A stretch of 64,000 nucleotides of DNA, from assembly GCF_004193775.1 (NCBI RefSeq), contig NC_041003.1, positions 49,094,111 through 49,158,110 on the forward strand. Reading direction: 5' to 3'. This DNA comes from Glycine soja. Its lineage: Eukaryota > Streptophyta > Magnoliopsida > Fabales > Fabaceae. Positions 25,774 through 39,191 of the stretch are shown here, in pieces; the stretch's first letter is position 1; each line of letters begins with the position of its first letter. The notes beneath the pieces are model-generated. The model was given only the letters and a program-made list of their open reading frames with translations. It was not told where the DNA came from and searched no databases. Both the position numbers and the translations under genes were made by a program.

Positions 25774-27973
25774 TTTATATATTATTCTTAACATATTATA
25801 CATATCATAATAATATTATACTAAGTTGCTAAAAAAACTTTGAAAATATAACAAGTTAATATTATACAGCAAATTAATTCATTAATATTTTAAAAGATAA
25901 TATCTTACCAGTATTTTCATTTTAATATTCTTAAATAGAATTATATTGTTAAAAATGTATAATATCATTTTTTGACATTTTCAAACAAAATGTTATATAA
26001 ATTATATGACCAAAAGGTCCAAAACCCATATTAGAGACTAATATTATTTGATGAGCGAAATTCATGATATGAAATGTGTGATCGATTGTCTCAATTCTTT
26101 TTAATTGATACGAAATAAACGATTATTGAGAATTTTTTATAATTATGATTAACGTGTTAATTGAGGTAATTAATATTATTTTTAAATTAATCATATTGTT
26201 TTAATTTAATTAGGATAATTACAATCAATATATATTATTTCTCTTCAACCATTTTTACATTGTTGTACGCAATGTTCTTTTGTTTACTGATGGGTAAATA
26301 CAAATAAAATCGATTGCATTTAATAAAAAAAGGGAGTTGCCACATGGTCTAATACCAAGCCCTGGTGTTAGTTTATTATTAATTCGTAATGATTATAGTT
26401 ATTTTAATTAATTTAATCATTCATTTTTACGAATTAAAAAAGTATTTATTTATTATTCTTCCATTTCAAATTATTGAATATAATTCTAATAGAATCAAGA
26501 TTTCTCATGTGCGACAAACTATTTGTAAAGTGGTTTGTTTTTCTTCAAGAGTGGTCGTTTTGTTTGAAGAAAAAGTGTACTTAGGCTAATTGAACATCAT
26601 AGACTAAACTAAAATGTTTGTAATGTCAAATTAATTTTAATAAAATCAATTTTATATTTTGTTAACTATTGTATTTACTAAAATCTAGAGCTCACACATA
26701 TTAGACTAAATGTGACTAAAATAAACTACTAAATTTAACAACTTGAATAATGAATGATCTTTATTAAGAGGGTAAAAGAAAAGATTTTCAAAATAAAAAA
26801 TTATGACACTCAAGTAAATAAATACATGAGTTAGAAGAATAATGTATGAAAAAGATAAGAAGAAACATGATACTTATGAGGTGTAAATAATAACCCATAG
26901 ATAATAATGATTTACAAATAATGTTAAAAATAAAATATAACTGAGAGATTATTATTTATCTATCACATGATAAAGAAATTATAATATATTCAAATAAAAG
27001 ATGGTAGAGATAAGAGTTAAACTTCTTAGCTCACTTAACACTTGTCTCGAACTGTCACGAACTATTAAGTTACAAACTTTAAGTAATAAAAAGTATTATC
27101 CAAACATAATGCATTAGAGGTTAATTGAATATGAGAGGCAAAACTAAAATATTGTAACGTCAAATTATTTTTTATAAATTACAGTTATTTATTATTATTC
27201 TTTTTAAGTTTTCAATTAATTTTTTAAAATAATAAAAAGTATTACCTCACATACAATGCACATGTACACGTACTAGGTATTATTGTATTAACTTTCAGTT
27301 ATTTAAGTACGTGTTATTAAATTTATATTTTTTCATTCATTAACTTAATTTTGTTTTTTATTTTTTACATTATTATATTAATGATCTTCATAAAAGCGAT
27401 AATAATGAAATAATCTGTCTTTTTTTTTTTAGTAAAAACAATTTATTATAATTTTCATTTGAATTTTGTTAAGTGGGTTGATTTGTTTAAACAAACAACA
27501 CAACAACAAAAAAAATTGTTTAAAACTAATCACATCCAATTATCTTTTGTTATTTCTAATTAGTAAATAAGTTATATATTATAAACATGTGAATTAATTT
27601 TTTAATAGTATAAAAAATTAATACAATTTTTTTTGTATAATCTAAAAAAATTTCCCTCTAAATTTACTCATGCAATCCTGTGCATCACGGATAGTATCTA
27701 GTATATATATCATTTATTTCTGTTTTATCTTCTTTCAATCAACACAGGATAGTATTTACATCATTTGATTTTAATTATATTTAAAAATGAAATACTGCAA
27801 TTAAATATAATAACATTATAAATAAACTAGTCGAAAAACAACGCTCAATGCATTATGTCTTAATTTTTTTTTTGAATTAGATGTAATTATAATAACGATC
27901 ATGCTGAAATATTATTAGATTATAATTATTTATGATCGAGTGATTTTTAAAAATAATTAATAGATAAATTATA

Positions 27974-27976
<3 letters not shown>

Positions 27977-28006
<30 letters not shown>
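27977..28006. repeat. (AT)n microsatellite
   Basis: About 15 AT units, some 370 bp upstream of the UTP10 start codon. Confidence 0.9.
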
Positions 28007-28009
<3 letters not shown>

Positions 28010-28206
28010 AAGTAATTATTTTTATTAATAGTTATAAATAAATTATAGACACAAGAACAAATAAAAAAATACAAAATTATTTTTTCATTTAGATAAAAAT
28101 GATAGTTATAGGGGACAAGTATTGCATTATTTATATTGGCTTTATGAGAGAGAGAGAGGAACGACGTCGCTTGGGAAGGGAACATTGGCGGTTGAAAACA
28201 CATAAG

Positions 28207-28218
28207 CCCTAAACCCTA
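28207..28218 (+). promoter_or_regulatory. telo-box in UTP10 5' region
   Basis: CCCTAAACCCTA lies 163 bp upstream of the UTP10 ATG. AAACCCTA-type telo-boxes are known in promoters of plant ribosomal-protein and ribosome-biogenesis genes. A similar motif lies near the RH32-like gene start in this window. Confidence 0.6.
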
Positions 28219-28380
28219 CGAGCAGCTCAGCGCGAAAGCCGTAAATCAATATAACACCTCGTTCTCTCACAGTCTTCGCTTTTAAGTTCTTCTGCAGAGA
28301 AGAAGAAGAAAAGCATAAGCAGAAGAACCAAAACTGAAACCAAAATCGTTGAACCTTCGTTTTGGTGCGAAACCCCAGCA

Positions 28381-31300
28381 ATGGCGTCCTCCATAGCCTC
28401 GCAGTTAGAAGCTATCAGATCCTTCGCCAAAACCGATTCTGATCCTCTCAAGAGGCCATACACTCGCCCTTCCATCTTGTACGATCCCAAAAAAGCCGCT
28501 GACATCAGCACCGAAACTATTTTCACCGAAGCTCTTCGAGGTCTATCTTCTCAACTTTTTACTTTCGCTCTTTTCAACATAGTACTGCAACTAAGCAATT
28601 CAGTTAACCGAATTAAGTTTCGCAGTGATTATCATGGAGCATTATGAAGTGTGTTGCTACTTTATATTCTATTTTTGTATTATTTTTTCTTTTCTTATGT
28701 GATGCAACATTCCAGGCTTAGAGATTCTTATTGGCATGGATGAGCGGTTCAGGAACTATAAGAACGATTTGTTTAGCCACAGAAGTATAGAGTTGGATAG
28801 AGAGTTAATGGGAATAGAACAGAACAATCAACTTAATGTCTCCATTGCTTCATACTTGAGACTACTTTCTGGATACTTTCTTCATACCTCTGCTCTTCAA
28901 ACGCTCGAGTACTTGATACGTAGACACAAGTGAGCTGTTTATTTGATTTCAATAATTCAACAATGTTGTTTTCTTCCTAGGGGTGTTGTGTTGATAATCA
29001 CATTTTGGCTCTGCCTCTTTTACCTTTTTTTGTGATTTTTGATGGGGTTTGTTTTGAGTTTCAGGATTCATGTATACAACAATGAGGATTTGATTTTGTG
29101 TACTTTGCCGTACCACGACGAGCCCGAATTTGTTCGAATAGTACAGATACTCGATACAAGGTTAGAAAGATATTATTACATGTTTTTGGTTTGGTTGTGA
29201 TGTAGATTGTAGACTACTATTGATTGGAGAGGCTTCTGATATTTCTGTTAATATAAAGGAATACTAAATGGGGATTTCTTGATGGTGTGAAAGCCTCTGG
29301 TGCACGGCTACCTAGAATGGTCATAGTGCAGCAGTGCATCCGTGATAAGGGCATATTAGATGCTCTATGTAACTATGTGAGTAATTGTTTTGTGTTTAGT
29401 TGTGAATTTGGAAGTTCTCTAGTGGAATCAAATAATTAGGTGGCTAAGGATTTGGTTACAGGCATCTCCATCAAAAAAGTCTCGACCTTCAATGCCTGCA
29501 ATTCGCTTTTGTACTGCTGTTTTCGTTGAAGTTTTGGGTACTGTTGTGACTGTTGATGATGATCTCGTAAAGAGGATACTTCCTTTTGTGAGTCTTCAGC
29601 CTGGCATTAAGGGGGTTTCAGATCACAAGGTTAGCTTCCTAGGAAATTATTTTCCATGTGTTAAAATTTAAAACTGATTATAGTTGGACATCATACTGTA
29701 AAATTTTTGTGATTACCTTATCATTAGTAGGTGATGTAATTGCATTCAAATGGTACGCTGTGTGAAATGAATTTTCTCTTTTGCTCTACAATATCTGCTA
29801 GTGCAATATTATTCATCACAAATAGGACAAGTAATGCTGCATTTTTATGTTGTACAAGTTGGCCTAAAACCATTTTGTTAACAAATGTTATTCACTGTTG
29901 CTATGTTTATTGTGTTAAGCTAGTTTCTACTTTCTTTATAATTTGTTTCCATAAATGTAGAATATGCTCGGACTAGCTCATGTCATAATGTATGTTTTGT
30001 TCAAGCAATTGATTGCTTTATTTTGCATCTGATCCTCTGCAAAGAAGAGAATATGGTAACATCATACAAGAATATAGTAGCTTACCCTGCCTAGTTGGAG
30101 TAAGCTTGGATATTGCTGTTTTGTTATAACTTGAGTATTCTTTTTTCTTTATTGGGCAAGTAGACTTTTTATTTGTGAAAAATGAGTTGGCTTTAATCTT
30201 TCCAGTCATGAATTTTCCTTTTTTCATGGTTAGGCTGTGATACAGATTGAGTGCTAAATTGTTTTCGATATCCCTTATTTTTTCGTTAAAATCAGAAATA
30301 CAAGTAGTTCACCAATATAAAAGATCCCTCCAGTTGCTCTCCATATTTGTAATTGTGATGGAGACTCCCTTAAAATAAACCCACACTGAGCACCTAACAA
30401 AGACCATAACCATCTGTTTCTATAACACTCAAGTTGAGGGAAATATATGTTAGTATGACCTTACTTTTGGTGCTTATTTGATCTGTTGAAATATGGGGTT
30501 TTAGGTATAGAGGGAAGTAAAGAAGAGAATAGAAACTTTGAATGATATTCTACTGATTATTACGATGAATTGCAATGTCATGGATGGTATATTCATGAAA
30601 TAGGAAGTACTAACCCTTATTTATGTTAATCATAGAGCAATCCTGAGAGATAATGGAAGTATAGGGAAACTAATCCTAAAACATAATCTAAGATAGGATA
30701 TGATAAAATATTTTCACATATTATGTATATTCATGTATTTGAGATATGTTTCTTGCCACCCTCTCCTGCTTTTTTTTTGGTCAAATTGTCCTGATTTATA
30801 ATTAGCACCTGGAAGCTCACTTTTTTTTGCTTTTTTTTTTTGTTTTCTATTATGCAGGCTGGTTCTTTGATGATCATTGGCTTGCTTGGAAACAAAACTG
30901 CATTAGCTCCTAAACTTTTGAATAGTTTGATACGTTTGGTTGCTGAGGTTGCTCGTCAGGAGGCTACAGAGTTGACAGATCTCCATTGGTTTCGATTGTC
31001 CCTTATTACCTTAATTAGTCTTGTTCAGGTACTAGTGTAATCCTGTGTGCTTGTGTATAGTTTAAATGGAGGTATTAATCCTTTTTTTTTTTGGGGGGGG
31101 GGGGGGGGAGGGGGTTAAATGGTATTTCATCCAATTTCCTTTCATTGTGAAATATCTATTTGACTATTTCTGAATCTGGTTATATTTTCATTATAATTTG
31201 TTCTGTTGGAATTTTTTTAGTCTCAAAATGTTGAAATACTCCCAATGAAGGCCTTGGAGATATTAAAGGAAATAAGGTATTCTTCCTCGAACTGCTCAAC

Positions 31301-34300
31301 TTATGCATAATCACTGTGCTTTGACTGTTGTCATTTCTGTACCTATATTTATGATTTATTAAATTCCTTTTTCTATATAGGGACCTGGCAGGGGTTTTAT
31401 TAGAATTATCTGAGGAGTTCAATATTGAAAAGTTTCTCCTTGTGCTTTTGGACTCCCTGATTGACTGCAGGTGTGCTTTCTATGATTGTCTTTCAGGAGA
31501 TATATGCTTTAAGTCATATCTTATAGAAGCTTGCGTTTTGTGCTGATTATAACAATAACACATTTGCAGTTCTTCTGATGAATACTGTCAGCGGACTTTG
31601 CTATCCTTAATAGAAAAAGTCCCCATAAATGGTCTTGTTTATCATGTGGTCACCAAGATCCTTTCAACTTGTGTGAAATTATCACAAAAAGTTAGCGACT
31701 CAACTTCTTCCGTGTCAGGTGTGTATTCTGATTCTGATTTGTAGAAAGGTGATCACTATTCTGTACAACAAATTATATATCCTGGTGTGCTTCATTGTTC
31801 ATATGGTTTGATCTAATAATTCATACCAAGAGTGAATCAATAAATTTCTAAAGAAAATAATATTTAATGAAAATCTCATTTGGTGATTGAGAAATCACAT
31901 CTAAACTTCTGTAAAAAAATTGTTTGCATACCTGTGTGAAAATGTTCTTCTGAATTCTGAAAGCAATGACCATGGATGCATTTTAAGTTATTGGGAAATT
32001 TCTTTCACCATGAAGTTTGATCGTACTTTGTGTTCGTATTAGCTTATTTTAGAGGCGGAGAAATTTTTTTGGCAGCTTATCGGGAAATTATTCCCCCAAC
32101 ACCGAACTTTCCAACATATAATGCAATAGATGCATGATATTAAAAGTGGTCTACTTAGAAGTGATTTGTTTTCTGTATCAATATTACCTAAGTAATAAAA
32201 TGTTTGTACATCCTGTATAAATAGTTAGAACTGGAGTTTGAAACACCAGAACAAAAGCATTGCATTATACCACAAGTGCTGACACCACTCCATTTCTACA
32301 GTATGAAAAGCATTTCTTAATTAAGAGCCAAACTCTCGGATCACACTGGTTACGATGCCTTATTGTCAAAGAATCTTAGTCCATTCTTTAACGGTTTACC
32401 CATGTATTGAAACTGGGAAAAGTAAATTGGAATTTGATGTTGAAGTCTAAAGTGTGCCTTCAGGAAGTGAAGTTTTATTTGTTAAGAAACTACTTACTCT
32501 TTTTTTCAACTGTAAATAACACTGATAGATTTATAGAGAAACCCAGAGACCAAGAAAGATACATACGAAGACAGGAAATTTTGCATATACTACTGTCCAA
32601 TACATTTATGATGCTAACAATCCTTGTTGATACCAACACTATTTTGGCTAAGTTTGAGTGTGGAACAGCTTCAAAGCAGTTGAATATGTGATTTAAAACA
32701 AATTTGGAGTGTTGTCAACAAACCCACTAATGAACTAGATATCTTCAAATTGTGTATCTCGCTATATGGTTTATGATTTATCCATGTGTATCATGCGTGC
32801 ATGTGATGTCTTCAATAGTCAGTGTATTTTGTTTTACTTGCTTCAGCTTGGAAATTCAAATTTCTTTTTAAGAAGTCTCATTGATTTCTGTGTAGATTAT
32901 TATTGTCAGGTTTTGCTCCTGAATAATTTTCTTTTCTTTTCTTATGGTGTTTTTTTTAATCATTTAGCTCCATATGGTATGCCTTTATTATCTTTTCTTA
33001 CTAGAAATCTACAACTAGTCAGTTATCATTTGTTGCCTAGCTTATTATTCTCATAACTTTGATTTGTCAAATGTTGATTAGCTGGGTGGGCAAAAAAGAT
33101 TCTGTTTGTCGTCAATACAAAATACCCTTCTGAATTACGAGGTGCAGCTCATCATTTCCTTCAGGTATGCTGATGAATTGTCTGTTTTTTTGTTGTTGTC
33201 ATGCATTGTCAGATAGTATATAATGGCTTGAGCTTTGAACATGTTCAACAGGATAACAAAGCACGTTCTAAGAAAGATGATTCATTGTATAAGGTTTTAT
33301 GTAAGATGTTGGATGGGAATTCGGATTCGTCACTTGATATTTCAGACTCAAATGTTTGGTTGGGCCTGTATCATCCAAAGGTATCAACCATTGACCTATT
33401 CTTGATTATTAGGTGTATGTAAATGTAAAAGTGTGTCTTCTCCTGTTCAACAGTGATAATTTTTTTTCTTAATTGTTAGAGCTTCACAATTTGTATTTGA
33501 TATGGTGCTCTAGGCTGATGTTCGACGTGCTACACTGCTTGATTTAAATAATTCCGTTATCCTGAAAGCCAAGGCAGTTGGTTTAGAGGTATATATGCTC
33601 TGCTAATCTTCTTGTCCTCCCAAAACCTCATGTTTCCATTAATTTGTATTTTTTGTTTATGACAATGTTTGAAGAACATCCTTGATGTGCTCCTTTTGGT
33701 TGGAAAAAGTTGAAACTTCTTGCTTGATGTGGTTTATTTCCTTTATATACCTGTCCTCCCAAAACTGTATGTTTCCTTCAATTTGTATTTTTTGTTTGAC
33801 ACTAGTTAGAGAGCAGCCTTGATGTTTCTCTTTTTGGGTGACAGAAGTATTAAATTTTTGATTGATGTGTTTTATGTTTTGGACACACACACACACACAC
33901 ACACTCAATGAGGGATTGTTTGATATAAGTTACACCCACTCTCACATCATTCAGTAACTTTTTACTGGATAATTTTATCTCGATACCCATTGTTGGATTA
34001 AAAGTTCCTATCATATAGATTATAAATACAAAATTTTAGATTAATTCATTTTTTTGATACATCATTCAGATCATCAAAACTAATGTTATATATTCTTCTG
34101 AAATATATAAAAATAAAACCTATTCAATTTTATTCTTATTGTTGTTTATATTTTACAAGATTTGACATAAATAATTTTGGGTAATATACATTTATAATTC
34201 AATTGTTGGATTGGCAAAGATTACATTTCATAGTGATGTAAGAGTAAGTGTGATTTACAATAGTGTAAATCAATTGCTTGTAATTTCTGATGGTGACGGC

Positions 34301-37300
34301 ATCTTACTTCTCTTTGATTTTATATTTTTATTTTTAGGAAATGGTTGCATTACAAAATTTTGCTGTCAAACTAGTTTTATTTGGAAATAATTGTTGATAC
34401 ATTTAAGTTCCATTTTGAATGATTTAACTGAGGTACATTTGTAATCTAATTTGTTAAGGCCACTGATTCTACACATTGTTGGTGAGGGAGGGTATAATTG
34501 ATTTTTGTTACGGAACTTCATTTGAAAGAGTATGTGTACAAGGTGGGAGGAGTATATATCCCTCAAAAGCCACCTCAACTTCATTTGAATTGAGCCAGGT
34601 AAAAAAGGCTTAGCAAAAAGTGAAGACTATACAACTCAAGATTAAACCTGATATCTTTACAACACTGTCAAAACTCAAAAGGGAAACCCCTCTGTAAACT
34701 GAGCCTTGACCCACGATGAACCCAAGGGGACAAATCTGTCCAAAAGAAAGTGTGATGATGGAAAATGCTATAAAAAATTATTGTATCATGCTTCATTGTC
34801 AAACACAAACACCAATTGCTAGTAAGAAGTACACAGTACCAATGGTACCATTATTTAGGTAGCACTAATTAGTACTTGGTATGCTATAATTAATTATATT
34901 TATAAGCTGTAAATTAATTGATTATCATTGTGGTTTATGCTATTTTTATGCGAAATTATGAGTTGATTTCATGTTGACTTGGGGAAATCTTTATAATATG
35001 ATCAAAGTTCTTGCTAGGATGTGTTAATGTGTTATTACTGTTTTGCCATATTCATAGTCTTCAACCTTTAACTAACCCCAAAACACATCTTGTTGATCAG
35101 AATCTTATAAACATCCAAGAGGACATATTAAGACAGCTTGAGGATAAAGATCTAACAGTTGTTCAAGCAGCTTTACGTGTTGATGGCTTGCCGAATGTAA
35201 TAGATTCTTCTAAGCTTCTTGATGCACTACAAAAAGTGCTAAGAAGATGCACTGACAAACTGCTGTCAGGTAATTGGTGATATATTAACAATAATTAGGT
35301 AGATATCATCTTTATTGTTTGTGTGTTATATTGAAGCACTACATGCAAGCATCAATTTATCCATAAACTGGGACAGGGACTTTGTTCTCTGAATGTATTC
35401 TTGATGGATGCTGATTGATTACTGTTAGGGGGTGGCGGGGTTATATGCAGAATACAGATGTGGTCTTATAAATGTCTAAGTTTTCTTAATGTTTTTCCAA
35501 TGGTTCAAAGTATTCTTATGCTTATATCTTCTGTCTATTTTGGGATTGATTTGCTCTATTGAACTTATATTCTTTCCCTTTTCTCTTTGAAGGGGTGTCT
35601 GGTTGTCCATTTTTATGTTTATTTCATCAAAATATGCTTTTACTTTATGTTGATTAGATTCATATAAGCATATAACCTTCGGTTCATACACTTATTCCAG
35701 TTGTACTGCTGTTACTGGAGTATATTTGTCCTCTTGTACTTGTCTTTTATTTTAACATTAATATATTTTATCTTTGCTGATAAAAAAAATATTTGTCCTC
35801 ATTAAGTTACAGCTAGTTATTTCCTGTCTGTCAAGTAAACTTATTCCAGTTCTGATATAGCCATGAATAAGGATGAATTCGGCTTCCTAGAGATGTTTGT
35901 ATTAGATATTCTTTAAGCAAATGGTCTTTGCTTGGTTCCTTACTAATTGAATAAAAAAAATTATGCTCTTTGTTCACTCTATGTATTATGCGCCATTCTC
36001 TTCTTGTAGGTTCAGCTGATAACTATAGTCTAAATGGTGAAGTTGCTGTCACTTGTCTAAAGAATGCCATCTCCTACTTCAGTGATCATACTGATTACTT
36101 GAAGAATGTTGCTGCTATGATTTTTCCGTTACTCCTTGTTCTACCACAGGTAATAACTAACTTCATATTTAATATTTTTTTCGGATAGAAAATTAATATA
36201 TTTTGGTCTTGTACTTATTTAATAGCTTTTATATTTTCCCTTCTCTGGTAATTATCAAATAACCACTTATTTTGCCATGCAGACACAGAGCTTGAATTTA
36301 AAGGCTCTGGGACTAGTCAACAAAATAAACTGGCCACTTTATCAGAATATTGTCGTGTCTTCTTTTGGAGAAGGGGTAAATATCTACTTTCAAATTTGTT
36401 TTTAATGTACAATTACAGTATGAAGAAGTTTAATTCTGTTGCTCAAAAAGGCAAGTTTGTCAAACTCTAGATCCTATAAAGAATTTGCCAAGGTGAACTG
36501 AAGATATGAATCAAGCATAAGGTCCTGTCTCCTTTGGAAAAGCAAAACTTTGAAAATTCAAATGCACATTTTTTACAGATATTATGGTGGGAATAACCCA
36601 ATTGGAGCATGACGAGTCTAGTATATGAACATGATATGTTACTACTTACTAGTAGTACTTGTGGTGTGGGTTTTCTCAAAGACATTTTTGGTTTGATAGT
36701 ATTTCTAAATTGTTAATCAGTAATCACAACAACTCATGAATATGTTTATGTCAGATGAAATCGTCAATCATCTTTTACTTTAGTGACTCTTGAAGTAAAA
36801 TTGCAGACATTGATACCTGGAAGTTTATCTTCAATTAACTTGAAGACTATTGATAACATGGCTAAGAATTTCATGGTCCACCCCAAAGAGCATATTGCTT
36901 GGTTTGTTGAAAGCTGCAGTGATTTGGAGTTGTCAAAGACACTCTTCTTTTTTGTTCTTTTGCAGTCTCTTTTGATAAAACCAAAAGGTTTGTTTTCCCC
37001 TTCTCTTTAATATTTTTCAGAAATAGTTGATAACTAATACATAAATATCTTATATCGTATAATGACTAAAAAAGTAATGTTTAAACAAATAAGCTAGAAA
37101 TAAATGTTTGAAGTATATTTTACTTCCCCTAGTTGTACTTTTCTATTCTCTGTATTAGATTTCTTTGTAAAAAAATTACAAAAGATGGGATCAAGGAATG
37201 GTAAATATTGACTTTTTTCTTTTGATCAAAGATGAAGACATTTATACACTATTTGAATGTGTATTTCCTATTCTAAAGGCTGAGTGGGAAACATCAGTGA

Positions 37301-39145
37301 CAGCTGGTGATGCCTCATTGGATGAGGTACAAATAATTTACTAGCATATTGGTGCTTTTATTTCATTTTTTTTATACTTTTTTTGTAATGAGAAGCTAAT
37401 TTTTTACTTCTGTTTTGATTGTTGGGAATTCGGGTTGTTTTGCAGTTCAAGCCTGAAGTGTTAGACTGGGATTGCAGTGCATTCTTTAATGAGCTTTTGT
37501 ATGTCAAGCTGAGACATCTAAATGTGAAGGTTATGATTTGCATATTTTGGAGGCTAGCACAACTAATATCAGTACTACCTTCTGACATTCTGCTTGTTAG
37601 TAATTCCTTTACTATTTGTAATCCTTTTATCAATTGTCTAATGAACCTGCTTTCCTTCTTGGAATTTGTTGTTAGATTCTCACCTTCAACATTTGTTGGA
37701 TATTAACCTTTTACAAAATGCAGCATGATGATGATAAGTGGGTCAACAAGATAAGGGATCTGTTTGTATTTTTTGCTTCCTCTAAATTGAAGCATACATT
37801 CCGCGAACACCTCCATTACTTAGCAGCACAGTGCAGAATATCACCTCCCCGCCTCTTATCTAAGTTTTTCACAGATGAAGGTGCTCTAAACTTATTATAT
37901 TTTACTTGGCTAATGTTGTGTTCCTTTGGAATTGATATTTACAAATTGTTTTGGTATTCTATAGTTAACATTTTTCGTTCAGAATCAGAAGTCAGATAAA
38001 GTTCAATTGGCATATTTTTTGGTTGAATCTTTCATTCTACAGGTGTTACTGCTGCAGTTCAGGTTGAAAGTCTTCAATGCTATGCATTTCTTTGTAGCCT
38101 GTCGCAAGATAAATGGCAAATTGAACTTTTAGCTGAATTTCCTTCTGTTCTTGTTCCATTTGCGAGTGATAATCAGGTATGATTCTTTGTTAGCTTTACT
38201 CTCTGACGTTGTGTATATTTTTGTCCTTTTCTGCACACCGCCAATTTATAATTGTTGACAAATGGTTTTCTTGGTGGTATATCCTCTATTACTTTTTTTT
38301 GCCATTTTCTTTATTTTTGAAAAGATGTTATCGGCTCAAATGATTTCTTTGCATTTTTTTTTAATTTTTCTTCCAGTCTATAAGGGTTGCTGCCATGAGC
38401 TGTATTGATTCATTGCGTACATTGTGGTGTCATGTTGAGCGTTCTGGCAAGAAAAATGGTACTCTATTGTCTGAATAATTTGATGTAGCCCTCAATGCCT
38501 AATTAATTTTACCTTGTTACTTTATAAATTTCTAAATTGGTAAGAACAGGTAACAATGCAACGTGGATCCATTTTTTGGGTGATGTTTTGGCATTGATGG
38601 ATCAACAAAAAACATTCATATTGTCCGACAAGAAATTTCTTCCTTCATTGTTTGCATCTGCTTTTCGCTCATCCTGTCCAAACATCTTGGAGCCTCGAAA
38701 CATCTTGGTACCTCAAGATATAGAAAAAAGGTATTTATGATGTTACTATGACAATTCTCATTTCAATGGCACCAATATTATTACCTTAGAACTATTTGTT
38801 ATATTCATTGTCTTAGCTGCTGCTTATCAATATGACCATGCTTTCTTGTTCTGTTGATGAAATTAGCTAGATTTTCTTAATGTGGAGAGAAGCATTTGGA
38901 CAGAGTTTTTCCCCTTTTCTTTTTAAAATCTAAATGATGTTCAGTTGCTGTTGCTGGGAAATAACTGTTCTGTTTCTGTTCATTGTCCCCATTGTCAAAA
39001 CTCAAAGTTCATAAGGATTGGAGGGATGCATGACACAAATAAAGTCATATAGGGAAGGGGAAAGTAAATTAAGGGTGGGACGAGAAAGAAATGGAAATTT
39101 AGGTAGATGGCATATAGGGAGAACTAGGACATTCATTCAATGTGA

Positions 39146-39191
<46 letters not shown>

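Larger units (their letters stand above)
22300..28140. other. long AT-rich gene-free interval
   Basis: Almost 6 kb without a recognisable gene. It holds a GAT/ATC strand-switch tract, a fold-back element, two (AT)n microsatellites and repetitive AT-rich DNA. The open frames here are short and show no family signature. Confidence 0.55.

Noticed and set aside
29161..29258. Possible C/D snoRNA in UTP10 intron 3 (GTGATGT ... CTGA)
   Set aside because: The C box is imperfect and no terminal stem or guide region is evident.
35011..35100. Longer exon 13 of UTP10 using the acceptor at 35057
   Set aside because: That acceptor gives the wrong phase and a stop. The acceptor at 35099-35100 joins in phase and gives a continuous protein.
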